A stretch of DNA of 13,616 bases from Clostridium grantii DSM 8605 (GCF_900129965.1 NZ_FQXM01000044.1:1-13616); one strand, 5' to 3'; shown: positions 5,680 through 13,103, counted from the stretch's first letter. Translations and numbers: made by a program. The notes: generated by a model not told the origin, from the sequence alone.

Positions 5680-5770
5680 TGGCGGAGAAATAGGGATTCA
5701 AACCCTAGGAAGATATGAAACCTTCACCTGATTTCGAGTCAGGCACCTTCGATCTCTCGGTCATTTCTCC
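5680..5770 (-). tRNA. tRNA-Ser(CGA)
   Basis: A class II tRNA of 91 nt with an encoded CCA. The stem-loop CCTGA-CTCGAAA-TCAGG gives anticodon CGA, reading UCG. Two normally fixed elbow bases are changed together: the D-loop has GA instead of GG (A19), and the T-loop is TTTGAAT instead of TTCGAAT (U56). This keeps a Watson-Crick pair in place of G19-C56. The 5' end lies 7 nt after the antiporter stop codon, with no room for a terminator and no clear promoter of its own, so it is probably cut from the tadA-antiporter mRNA. Confidence 0.95.
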
Positions 5771-5777
5771 TGATTAA

Positions 5778-6965
5778 TTAATTTTGTTCTACTTCAAGCA
5801 ATTTGGGAGCTGAATAATGAATTGCTATAGCTCCTAATGGTGCTGTTATTAATATAGATAAAACTGCTATAGCTAATATAACTTCCCCACCTTTAACACC
5901 TAACGATAAAGGTATTGATCCTATAGCTGCTTGAACTGTTGCCTTAGGAATATAAGCAATTACACAAAAAATTCTTTCCTTCCAATTCAAATCTGTACCT
6001 GATACAGAAACAATAACACCTATCCCTCTTGCTAAAAGTCCTATCAATATTATTATAACACTTATTAATCCAGCATCAAGAGCTACTGAAACATTTACTT
6101 CCGCTCCCACTAATACAAATAAAAGTATTTCAGCAAAAACCCAAATTTTATTAAGCTTTTTAGCTAATCTTTTACCTACCAAAGGCATTTTTTCTAAAAC
6201 AATAAATCCTATTGTCATAACACCAAGTAACCCAGCTATTTCAATTTTATTTTTCAATAATTCTTCAAAAGCAGTTATCATTATTGCAGACCCAACAATC
6301 AATAAAATTTTTTTTGTATCTCTAATATGATATTTATTAAATATTGTTACCATAACAAAACCTATAATAATACCAGAAATTATTCCCAAAATAATTGATA
6401 CTGGAATAGATAAAATCTTGATACCAATATTAACGTGAGTTCCGCTATAAAACCCTAGGAAAGTTGTAAATATTGTTATGGCTACTACATCATCCATTGA
6501 TGCTCCTGCTAATATTAATGTAGGTATTCCTTTTTTAGTTCCTACTTTATTTTCAATAAAGTTTATCATTTGAGGAACTACTACTGCTGGAGAAACTGCA
6601 GCAATAATAAATCCTAATATCCCACCCTGAATAAAAGTAAAACCTAAAAGTTTTGTTGATAAGAAAGCTATTAACATTCCCTCAAATAATCCTGGAACAA
6701 CACTCATTTTTATCGCTGTCTTTCCTACTCTATTTAAATCATCTCTACTTATACCAAAACCAGCTCTCAACAATATTATTATCAATGCAATTTTTCTAAA
6801 ATCTGAAGAAACATTCATAATTTCTGGTTTTAATATATTTAATCCATACGGTCCCAAAATAACACCTAAAATCAGCATACCCATAAGCCCAGGTAATTTA
6901 ATTTTTTCAAAAATATAATTAGATATTAATCCTAATAAAATAATAATTCCTAAACTAGTAGCCAT
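5778..6965 (-). CDS. Cation:proton antiporter (monovalent cation/H+ antiporter family)
   Basis: An integral membrane protein expected to exchange Na+ or K+ for H+. The 395 residues are almost wholly hydrophobic, with roughly 11-13 membrane segments, and match the transport domain of the CPA superfamily without a cytosolic regulatory tail. The N-terminus has the family pattern LPGLMGMLILGVILGP (24-39). The segment AGASMDD (153-159) carries the paired acidic residues Asp158-Asp159, at the expected ion-binding site; a conserved charged segment (LLARGIGV) comes later. AGGGGG lies about 6 nt before the ATG. It is 14 nt downstream of tadA, so the two are co-transcribed, and tRNA-Ser(CGA) follows 7 nt after its stop. 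The ion specificity cannot be read from the sequence. Confidence 0.88.
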   Translation of the reverse strand: MATSLGIIILLGLISNYIFEKIKLPGLMGMLILGVILGPYGLNILKPEIMNVSSDFRKIALIIILLRAGFGISRDDLNRVGKTAIKMSVVPGLFEGMLIAFLSTKLLGFTFIQGGILGFIIAAVSPAVVVPQMINFIENKVGTKKGIPTLILAGASMDDVVAITIFTTFLGFYSGTHVNIGIKILSIPVSIILGIISGIIIGFVMVTIFNKYHIRDTKKILLIVGSAIMITAFEELLKNKIEIAGLLGVMTIGFIVLEKMPLVGKRLAKKLNKIWVFAEILLFVLVGAEVNVSVALDAGLISVIIILIGLLARGIGVIVSVSGTDLNWKERIFCVIAYIPKATVQAAIGSIPLSLGVKGGEVILAIAVLSILITAPLGAIAIHYSAPKLLEVEQN

Positions 6966-6979
6966 AACTTCCCCCTTAT

Positions 6980-7420
6980 TTACCTTCTATCCTTAAAAAA
7001 AGAACTTATCAAATTACTACATTCTTCATTATAAACCCATTTAATTTCTGTAAAATGATTAAATGAATCATTCTGAAGTATATTTAAAATACTTCCACAA
7101 CTTCCCGTAGTTGTATCCGCTGTTCCTATATATATTTTTTTAATTCTTGATTGAAAAATAGCCCCTGCACACATAGGACAAGGTTCTAAGGTAACATACA
7201 TTTCACAACCTGTTAATCTCCAATTGTTAAGTTTTTGAGACGCTTGTCTTATAGCTATAATTTCTGCATGAGCTGTTGGATCATTTAAAGATTCTCTTAA
7301 ATTATGCGCTATAGCTATTATTTCATCATTTTTTACAATAACAGCGCCTACTGGAACTTCTCCTTTAATATATGCATTTTGCGCTTCTTCTAATGCTTTT
7401 ATTAAAAATTCATTTTTCAT
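6980..7420 (-). CDS. tadA: tRNA-specific adenosine deaminase TadA
   Basis: Converts A34 to inosine in tRNA-Arg(ACG), so that one tRNA reads CGU, CGC and CGA. From the ATG at 7420 the protein has 146 residues, close to the family norm. A TTG nine codons upstream is open, but the ATG is preceded by AAAGGAAA and begins at the usual family N-terminus. Zinc and catalytic residues are visible: His51 and Glu53 in HAE, and Cys81 and Cys84 in PCPMC. The matching tRNA-Arg(ACG) gene lies at 13103-13179. It is first gene of a unit with the antiporter and tRNA-Ser(CGA). In B. subtilis, tadA (yaaJ) also lies just before SRP RNA and dnaX. Confidence 0.95.
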   Translation of the reverse strand: MKNEFLIKALEEAQNAYIKGEVPVGAVIVKNDEIIAIAHNLRESLNDPTAHAEIIAIRQASQKLNNWRLTGCEMYVTLEPCPMCAGAIFQSRIKKIYIGTADTTTGSCGSILNILQNDSFNHFTEIKWVYNEECSNLISSFFKDRR

Positions 7421-7526
7421 ACATTTCCTTTCCCTTATAAACAAAACATACGTCTAACTTAAGTTTTAAAATAAAATTTTTATATGTTCGTATTACCTAA
7501 TTTTATTTAACTATCTTAATTTCTAT

Positions 7527-7552
7527 ATTATACCTTTGAAATATAATTTCAA
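7527..7552 (-). promoter_or_regulatory. tadA promoter -10 with palindromic operator candidate
   Basis: The minus strand has TATAAT at 7527-7532, with a poor -35 (TACTTG at 7550-7555). Between them is a perfect palindrome, TTGAAAT-N3-ATTTCAA (7536-7552). The predicted leader to the tadA ATG is about 100 nt. The weak -35 and the palindrome point to regulation, but the factor is unknown. Confidence 0.45.
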
Positions 7553-7586
7553 GTACATCATATATATAAATTAATATTTCTATATT

Positions 7587-7635
7587 CAAATAAAAAGCAA
7601 TAACCAAGTTGTTCTTGGTTATTGCTTTTTATTTG
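7587..7635 (-). terminator. tRNA-Arg(CCU) terminator
   Basis: A perfect 22-bp inverted repeat (7587-7608 with 7614-7635) with a 5-nt loop. On the minus strand the transcript would end in its T-rich 3' arm. The upstream arm includes the last two bases of the tRNA CCA, so there is no spacer between tRNA and hairpin. The symmetric A/T flanks could also stop rightward transcription. Confidence 0.85.
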
Positions 7636-7710
7636 GTGCACTCGAAGGGATTCGAACCCCCGGCCTTCCCCTTAGGAGGGGGACGCTCTATCCTACTGAG
7701 CTACGGATGC
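7634..7710 (-). tRNA. tRNA-Arg(CCU)
   Basis: 77 nt with an encoded CCA. The stem-loop TCCCC-CTCCTAA-GGGGA gives anticodon CCU, reading AGG. The acceptor stem GCATCCG/CGAGTGC has one C-A mismatch at pair 5-68 and a G.U at 4-69; the T-stem has two G.U pairs. It is monocistronic, with its own promoter (7730-7758) and terminator. Confidence 0.95.
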
Positions 7711-7729
7711 CTATTTTTACTACCTTAAT

Positions 7730-7758
7730 ATTCTATTCCAATTTTTAATCATTGTCAA
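7730..7758 (-). promoter_or_regulatory. tRNA-Arg(CCU) promoter
   Basis: The minus strand has a perfect -35 TTGACA (7753-7758), a 17-bp spacer and -10 TAGAAT (7730-7735). The start near 7723 leaves a leader of about 13 nt before the tRNA. Confidence 0.8.
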
Positions 7759-7810
7759 CTAATATAGAAAACACCACTACGAAACAGAATAAATAAAAGT
7801 ATATGATTTA

Positions 7811-7849
7811 TTAACTATAAGTTAACTATAAATTAATTTTTTGTTAATA
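7811..7849 (+). promoter_or_regulatory. four direct repeats, Pho-box-like activator site
   Basis: TTAACT (7811), TTAACT (7822), TTAATT (7833) and TTAATA (7844) recur at exactly 11-bp intervals. A consensus -10 TATAAT (7862-7867) follows, with no good -35. Direct TTAACA-type hexamers with 5-bp gaps at about -25 to -63 are the arrangement bound by PhoP/PhoB response regulators in Gram-positive bacteria. Assignment to phosphate control is inference; another OmpR-family regulator would fit equally well. Confidence 0.5.
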
Positions 7850-7861
7850 TTTTGGAAATAA

Positions 7862-7867
7862 TATAAT
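7862..7867 (+). promoter_or_regulatory. -10 box of the phasin-like/ubiB operon
   Basis: TATAAT lies 13 bp after the last TTAA repeat. A TTGTTA (7841-7846) could act as -35 with the overlapping TAATAA (7864-7869) at 17 bp. The untranslated leader would be about 77 nt. Confidence 0.45.
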
Positions 7868-7950
7868 AATATACTTCAATTAGGTACATACTTTATTTAG
7901 ATTTATATTATACATATTAAATAAATATCATTAAAAGGTGGTTGATAAAT

Positions 7951-8250
7951 ATGAAAACTGAATTTAAAAATATTATATTAGCTGGTATTGGATCCGCTGC
8001 ATATACCTATGAAAAAGCTAATTCTTTAGTGGATGATTTGATAACCAAAGGTAGATTAACTTTAGAAGAAGGTAAAGAATTAACAGAGAAATTAAAAAGA
8101 AATTTTAATTCTAAAGAAAATAAAGAACCACAAAAAACTATACCTTTAACCAAAGAATCTCTACTAGAAGTTCTAAATGAATTAAACTTTGCAACTAAAT
8201 CAGATTTAATTAATATGGATACTAGATTATCTAAATTAGAAAATAAATAA
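7951..8250 (+). CDS. Phasin-like protein (COG3937-type)
   Basis: A 99-residue helical cytosolic protein resembling the polyhydroxyalkanoate granule-associated phasin family. The N-terminal half has the family pattern ILAGIGSAAYTYEKA, then LVDDLITKGRLTLEEGKEL. A polar linker (about 54-66) precedes a C-terminal helix with NELNFATKSDL and a heptad-like NMDTRLSKLENK end, typical of the short coiled coil in this group. The ATG at 7951 has AAAGGTGG 9 nt upstream; an in-frame TTG at 7942 overlaps that site and is less likely. No PHA synthase is in view, and in Clostridium such proteins may act without storage granules. It is first gene of an operon with the UbiB-like kinase. Confidence 0.8.
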   Translation: MKTEFKNIILAGIGSAAYTYEKANSLVDDLITKGRLTLEEGKELTEKLKRNFNSKENKEPQKTIPLTKESLLEVLNELNFATKSDLINMDTRLSKLENK

Positions 8251-8257
8251 CACAGAT

Positions 8258-8285
8258 AATGCTCTAACTTTATTGCTAGGGCATT
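8258..8285 (+). other. intercistronic hairpin between phasin-like gene and ubiB
   Basis: A 9-bp stem (8258-8266 with 8277-8285) with one U.G pair and a 10-nt loop, with no following T-run. It begins 8 nt after the phasin-like stop and ends 8 nt before the ubiB Shine-Dalgarno. It may set relative mRNA stability or act as a weak attenuator. Confidence 0.5.
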
Positions 8286-8303
8286 CCTTATAAGAGGTCT
8301 AAA

Positions 8304-9905
8304 ATGAATAAAAATTCTGTTTCAAGATTTAAAGAAATAGCCCGAACCTTAGCTTCTTACGGTTTCGGATATATTGTTGATAATACATTAAAAAAAGAAA
8401 AAAATAATCCTGCTAACCTAAGAAAAGCTTTTGAAGAATTAGGTCCAACTTTCATTAAAATTGGGCAAATATTGAGTACAAGACCAGATATTCTTTCTGA
8501 AAAATATATTATAGAATTATCTAAACTTCAAGATAGTGCTATAGAAGAACCTTTTGAAAATATAAGAGAAATTTTATTTCAACAATTCGGAAAAGACATA
8601 AATGAAATCTTCTTGGATTTTAATAAAAAACCAATTGCATCTGCTTCAATTTCTCAAGTACATAAAGCTAAATTAAAAAATGGCGAAGAAGTAATTGTAA
8701 AAATTCAACGCCCTGGAATAGCTGAAAAAATGCGACTAGATATTTCCATACTTTATAAACTAATAAAATTAACCAAAACAAAATTTTCTGATTTCTTAAT
8801 AGAACCTCTAGATGCTTTAGATGAACTTCTTTATGCAACAGAAATGGAGTTGAATTTTGAGAATGAAGTAAAAAACATTGATCAATTTAAGCATTTTAAT
8901 AAAAATGTATCCTTCTTGTCTGTACCTAATATTTATTATAAATACTGTACGGAAAAAATAATTACTATGGAAATGGTTCATGGTATAAAAATAAATAATA
9001 TTAACTTATTAAAAAAGAATAATTATGATTTAAATGATATTGGTAAAAAACTTACCCTATCTTATTTTAAACAAATTTTCGATGATGGATATTTTCACTG
9101 CGACCCTCATCCTGGAAATATATTAATAAGTGATAATAAAATTTATTACATAGATTTTGGGTTGGTTGGAACTTTGTCTGATAGCTTAAAATCTTCACTT
9201 AATGAAATGGTAATAGCTATAGCTTATCAAGACATTTCAAAACTTGTTTCTATACTTATATCTATCGGCATTAGTAAATCACATGTAAACCGTAATAAAT
9301 TATATGAAGATGTTGATTATCTTTTAGTTAGTTATTTATCAACTTCTTTAAGTAATATAAAAATTTCACGACTATTAGATGATATATTTAGTGTTGCAAA
9401 AGATAATAATATTAAATTGCCTAGAGAATTCACGTTATTAATGCGTGGCTTAGTAATACTCGAAGGAGTTGTTGTTAAACTATCTCCTGATTTAAAAATA
9501 ATGGATATAGCTATTGGTTTCGTAAAATCAAAAAATAAATACTCCTTTTTACATGATTTTTCTTTGGATGATTCTTTGATTAAACTCGTTTCTTTTACTC
9601 AAAGCTCTTCAAAACTTCCTTCCAGACTTATTGAATTAATTAATAGTAGTTTAGATGGACGCCTCAAACTTCAGCTAGTTCATAAAAATTTAGACAATCC
9701 TGTTAACTCATTAAATAAAATGATTAATCGATTAGCATCTTCATTCATAATCTCTTCCATGATTATAGGCTCTGCTTTAATTTTAAATTCTAATACAGGA
9801 CCTAAAATATACGGTATGTCCTTTATTGGAATAACTGGCTTTATTATTGCTGCTTTATTTGGATTTTGGTTATTAATTTCAATAATGAGATCTGGTAAAC
9901 TTTAA
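8304..9905 (+). CDS. UbiB/ABC1/ADCK atypical kinase-like protein
   Basis: A membrane-anchored protein-kinase-like ATPase of the UbiB family, 533 residues. Motifs in order: KIGQ (52-55) of the family-specific N-terminal extension, the Ala-rich nucleotide loop ASASISQVH (112-120), Lys133 in VIVKIQRPG, the acidic helix around 182-187, HCDPHPGN with Asp267 and Asn272, and DFG (284-286). Two hydrophobic segments (about 478-496 and 504-524) anchor the C-terminus. AGAGGT lies about 6 nt before the ATG. The family supports ubiquinone synthesis in proteobacteria and mitochondria, but Clostridium makes no ubiquinone, so the substrate here is unknown; lipid homeostasis is a reasonable guess. It is co-transcribed with the phasin-like gene. 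Confidence 0.92.
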   Translation: MNKNSVSRFKEIARTLASYGFGYIVDNTLKKEKNNPANLRKAFEELGPTFIKIGQILSTRPDILSEKYIIELSKLQDSAIEEPFENIREILFQQFGKDINEIFLDFNKKPIASASISQVHKAKLKNGEEVIVKIQRPGIAEKMRLDISILYKLIKLTKTKFSDFLIEPLDALDELLYATEMELNFENEVKNIDQFKHFNKNVSFLSVPNIYYKYCTEKIITMEMVHGIKINNINLLKKNNYDLNDIGKKLTLSYFKQIFDDGYFHCDPHPGNILISDNKIYYIDFGLVGTLSDSLKSSLNEMVIAIAYQDISKLVSILISIGISKSHVNRNKLYEDVDYLLVSYLSTSLSNIKISRLLDDIFSVAKDNNIKLPREFTLLMRGLVILEGVVVKLSPDLKIMDIAIGFVKSKNKYSFLHDFSLDDSLIKLVSFTQSSSKLPSRLIELINSSLDGRLKLQLVHKNLDNPVNSLNKMINRLASSFIISSMIIGSALILNSNTGPKIYGMSFIGITGFIIAALFGFWLLISIMRSGKL

Positions 9906-9937
9906 TACATATATTTTAATTAAAGTTACTTTAAAAT

Positions 9938-9980
9938 AAAAGAACTAAAAAACAAATATACCTTGTTTTTTAGTTCTTTT
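9938..9980. terminator. bidirectional terminator between convergent genes
   Basis: A perfect 18-bp stem (9938-9955 with 9963-9980) with a 7-nt loop. Its outer ends are A- and T-rich, so it can stop ubiB from the left and the metallo-beta-lactamase-fold gene from the right. The latter's stop codon is only 5 nt away. Confidence 0.88.
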
Positions 9981-9984
9981 TAAA

Positions 9985-10716
9985 TTATAGTTCAAACACT
10001 TTACCTTTACTTGCCATTTCAATATTACCTTTAAATTTATTTGAAACTTGTTCTTTTAACATGTTTATTTCTCCATAATGCGGAAAATGAGTTAACACCA
10101 AATTTTTAACATTATTTTTATTTGAAATTTCACCAACTTCTCCTGCTGTTAAATGTCCTTTTAATTTACCAAAATCTTCGTCATAAAATGAGCATTCACA
10201 TAAGAATATATCTGCATTTTTAGAAATTTCAACTATACCTTCACAATACTCAGTATCTCCACTAAAAACAAAACTCTTTCCATTTTCTTGGAATTTCATA
10301 GCTAAGCTTGGTGCTGGATGTTTACACCAATTAAAAGATACTTTTAAACTATCAAAATTCAAAATTGTTTTCTCATCTATTTCTTTAGAAATACAATATT
10401 CATTATAATTTAATTTAAGAAACATATCATCTTTTTTGTGTCCATATATTTCTAGCGGTTTTTTTCTTTTTCCAGTATTGAAAGAGATAGCTGTATTATA
10501 TTGATATGGAAAAATATCTGCTATATGATCCCAATGATAGTGAGATATTAATATAGCATCTATATCATCTAAACTTATATACTTTTGAACAGATGCTAAA
10601 GCACCACTTCCACAATCAATTAATATATTATAATTTTCAGTTTGAAGTAAATAACAAGTACTAGCTTCACCTTTTTCTGGATATGCTCCCCATTGTCCTA
10701 TTATTGTAATTTTCAT
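9985..10716 (-). CDS. Metallo-beta-lactamase-fold hydrolase (RNase Z/YhfI-like)
   Basis: A 243-residue cytosolic metal-dependent hydrolase. The metal ligands are complete: HYHWDH (His59, His61, Asp63, His64), His133 in KHP, Asp154 in SGDTEY and His210 in LTHFP. The overall layout resembles B. subtilis YhfI and the RNase Z/ZiPD phosphodiesterase branch, but it lacks an obvious long RNase Z exosite insertion, so I would not call it RNase Z. The substrate is unknown; phosphodiester cleavage is plausible. Its Shine-Dalgarno GGAGGG overlaps the end of the upstream GGDEF gene, and its ATG begins 1 nt after that stop codon, so the two are translationally coupled. Confidence 0.88.
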   Translation of the reverse strand: MKITIIGQWGAYPEKGEASTCYLLQTENYNILIDCGSGALASVQKYISLDDIDAILISHYHWDHIADIFPYQYNTAISFNTGKRKKPLEIYGHKKDDMFLKLNYNEYCISKEIDEKTILNFDSLKVSFNWCKHPAPSLAMKFQENGKSFVFSGDTEYCEGIVEISKNADIFLCECSFYDEDFGKLKGHLTAGEVGEISNKNNVKNLVLTHFPHYGEINMLKEQVSNKFKGNIEMASKGKVFEL

Positions 10717-10717
10717 A

Positions 10718-12952
10718 TTACCCTCCTATTTCTTCTGAAAAAATAGTTAATCTATTTCTTCCTGCTGCTTTTGCTTTATATAAAGCAATATCTGCACGTT
10801 GTAAAAATTTTTCTATGCATTCATCTGAATCTGGTATAATACATGCTGCGCCAATGGATAGTGTTAATTTATTTGATATTTTTGAAAATCTATGTTCAAT
10901 ATTTAATTGATTAATATTTTCTATCATTTTTGTACAAATATTTTTTATGCCGTCTATATCTGTATCTGGCATAACTGCAATAAATTCATCTCCACCATAT
11001 CTTGCTATTAAATCACTATTCCTTACCAATGTACTATCTAAAGTTTTTGCCACAACTTTAATTATGTAATCTCCCAATATATGTCCGTAATTATCATTAT
11101 ATTCTTTAAAAAAATCTATATCAATTATAGCTACTGATAATACTGTATTTTTTCTTCTACATATGTTCCATACATCATCTAAAAAATCATCAAATCTTCT
11201 TCTATTTGCAACACCTGTTAATCCATCAATTTGTGAAAGATTAAGTAATTTACTATTTAATGAAACTAGTTTAGTTTGGGCCTCTTCTTTTTCTTTAATT
11301 TCTTTTGAAAGAGCTTCTGATTTTTGAGCATTTTTTATTGCTATTGCAATATAAGAACTTAATGCCTCAATTATATCTACGGTATTTGTATTGAATGCAT
11401 TCTCCTTTAAACTCTGTACAGTTATTACGCCAACTAATTTTTTTTCAACTATTAGCGGGCAATAAATCAAAGATTTTGTTTTCTCACCTAATGTATAAAA
11501 TGATTTTTCCTCCACATATTGTTTATATTCCAAATCTTGATTGCTTATAAAAATTTTTTTTCTGTTTCTCATACACCATGCTGTGTAACTTTTAGGGTCA
11601 TTCAAATCTATTATACGTTTTTTTTGACGTTTATTATCTTCTATAAAAAATTCATTATATATTTTTTGATTTTCTTCATCATAGATTCCAATTCCAAATA
11701 CAAATGAATCCATAAGTTTATTTATATGTGAGTATATTTGAGATAAAATTTTTCCTATATTGGTAGTTGAGATTATATTTTTGCCTATTTCACTTATAAT
11801 TCTAATATTATTATAAGCTTTTTCTAATTCTTCTTTTTTTCTTTTTAATTCAACATTTTTAAGTTGGAAAATCTCATTTTCTTTTCTTGCTTCTTCGCTT
11901 TTATAAAGTAAATTTATACTCTTTAATCTTTCTTCTGTATCTGTATTTAAAATTTTCTTCTCAATATCAATATACTTTTTTAAATATTTATAAGCTACTT
12001 CGCATTTACCTATTTCTTCATAAATAAAAGCATATTGTTTATATATTTCTGCAACTTGTGAGTCTTTTTCCTCTTCATTGTAAATAGTTAAAGCTTGTTG
12101 AAGATTATCAAATATTTCAATAAAAGCTTTCTCTTCCATTAAAATTTTATTTATTTCTAATAAAATTTTAACTTCAAAGTCTTTACTCCCAACTTCTTTT
12201 GCTACCTTTAAAGCATTCTTTAAATTTTTTAATGCTTCTTTCTTTTTATTCTGATTTAAATTAATCTCACTAAAAGAATTGTATGCATGAGCAATTCCTA
12301 TTTTATCATTATACTTTTCACATATTATTAAACTCTTATTAGTATAATCAAAAGCTTTACCATATTTTTTCTGATTATTATAAACACTAGCTATATTTAT
12401 TAATGGTATACTTACAAATTTTTCATTTTTTACAGCCTCTGATTCCATTTGACTTCTAAAATAATATTCTAATGATTTTTCATAATTTCCTAACTCACTA
12501 TATATTATTCCAATATTATTAAGAATAATATATTTATAACTTGTAAAATAATTATCTTCTTCTACTTTTAATGCTTTCAGATAATAATTATATGCTTTAT
12601 CATAGTTTACTAAACTTACATATACATTTCCTAAGTTATTATATATTTCAACTTGGTTTTTATATAGGTTATTTTTTTCAGCTACTATGATTGCTTTATT
12701 TAAAATATCTATTGATTTATTATAATCTCCCTTTAACCAAGTGCATCTTCCTTTTCTATATAAACACTCTGTTACTCCATCAATATAATTAACTTTTTTT
12801 GAAAGACTATAACCTTTTACTGCAAAGTCAAATGAACTATTTATATCATAATATTCAAGTTCCTTAGAAATCTCACAATACAATTCTATTTTTTTTATTG
12901 TTTCTTCTTCATTATTAGCCTGTTCGATCAAACTATTTATTTTATATTCCAT
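10718..12952 (-). CDS. TPR-GAF-GGDEF diguanylate cyclase
   Basis: A probable cytosolic enzyme that makes cyclic di-GMP from two GTP. The 744 residues contain, in order: tetratricopeptide repeats (about 60-335), a charged coiled coil (about 340-385), a GAF-type sensor domain (about 390-545), a short coiled linker (545-570) and a GGDEF domain (about 572-740). The active-site GGDEF (653-657) is intact, and an inhibitory-site RxxD (Arg644-Asp647) stands exactly five residues before it, so product inhibition is expected. No signal peptide or membrane segment is visible; input probably comes through partners of the TPRs or a GAF ligand. GAGGTG lies 6 nt before the ATG. It is followed after 1 nt by the metallo-beta-lactamase-fold gene. 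Confidence 0.93.
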   Translation of the reverse strand: MEYKINSLIEQANNEEETIKKIELYCEISKELEYYDINSSFDFAVKGYSLSKKVNYIDGVTECLYRKGRCTWLKGDYNKSIDILNKAIIVAEKNNLYKNQVEIYNNLGNVYVSLVNYDKAYNYYLKALKVEEDNYFTSYKYIILNNIGIIYSELGNYEKSLEYYFRSQMESEAVKNEKFVSIPLINIASVYNNQKKYGKAFDYTNKSLIICEKYNDKIGIAHAYNSFSEINLNQNKKKEALKNLKNALKVAKEVGSKDFEVKILLEINKILMEEKAFIEIFDNLQQALTIYNEEEKDSQVAEIYKQYAFIYEEIGKCEVAYKYLKKYIDIEKKILNTDTEERLKSINLLYKSEEARKENEIFQLKNVELKRKKEELEKAYNNIRIISEIGKNIISTTNIGKILSQIYSHINKLMDSFVFGIGIYDEENQKIYNEFFIEDNKRQKKRIIDLNDPKSYTAWCMRNRKKIFISNQDLEYKQYVEEKSFYTLGEKTKSLIYCPLIVEKKLVGVITVQSLKENAFNTNTVDIIEALSSYIAIAIKNAQKSEALSKEIKEKEEAQTKLVSLNSKLLNLSQIDGLTGVANRRRFDDFLDDVWNICRRKNTVLSVAIIDIDFFKEYNDNYGHILGDYIIKVVAKTLDSTLVRNSDLIARYGGDEFIAVMPDTDIDGIKNICTKMIENINQLNIEHRFSKISNKLTLSIGAACIIPDSDECIEKFLQRADIALYKAKAAGRNRLTIFSEEIGG

Positions 12953-12993
12953 TTAAAGCACCTCATTTAATATATAAAAAACTTTATATTTAT

Positions 12994-13022
12994 ATTTTAA
13001 ATTAAAAATACATAAATTTCAA
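12994..13022 (-). promoter_or_regulatory. promoter of the GGDEF operon
   Basis: The minus strand has -35 TTGAAA (13017-13022), a 17-bp spacer and -10 TAAAAT (12994-12999). The start near 12987 leaves a leader of about 35 nt. A match like this is easier to find by chance in AT-rich DNA. Confidence 0.5.
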
Positions 13023-13059
13023 ATATTTGGTGAAAATATATTTTTATTTAATTTATATG

Positions 13060-13103
13060 AAAATAAGCCTAGAATTAATTTTAATTAATTCTAGGCTTAT
13101 TTT
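13060..13103 (-). terminator. tRNA-Arg(ACG) terminator
   Basis: Perfect 21-bp arms (13060-13080 with 13083-13103) form a long hairpin ending in a T-run on the minus strand. The upstream arm starts with the final A of the tRNA CCA. The symmetric sequence could act in both directions. Confidence 0.85.

Noticed and set aside
5680..5770. tRNA-Ser(CGA) as a pseudogene because of its unusual T-loop
   Set aside because: All stems pair, CCA is encoded, and the T-loop change is matched by a compensating D-loop change.
8304..9905. Ubiquinone biosynthesis role for the UbiB-like protein
   Set aside because: Clostridium makes no ubiquinone, and no other quinone gene is present; only the family name is kept.
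9985..10716. Annotation as RNase Z (tRNA 3' endonuclease)
   Set aside because: The metal motif fits, but I see no clear long exosite insertion, the HYHWDH motif and length fit YhfI-type proteins better, and the tRNAs here encode CCA.
11519..11707. Plus-strand open frame of 62 codons inside the GGDEF gene
   Set aside because: It is antisense to the GAF region, with no ribosome site or recognisable domain.
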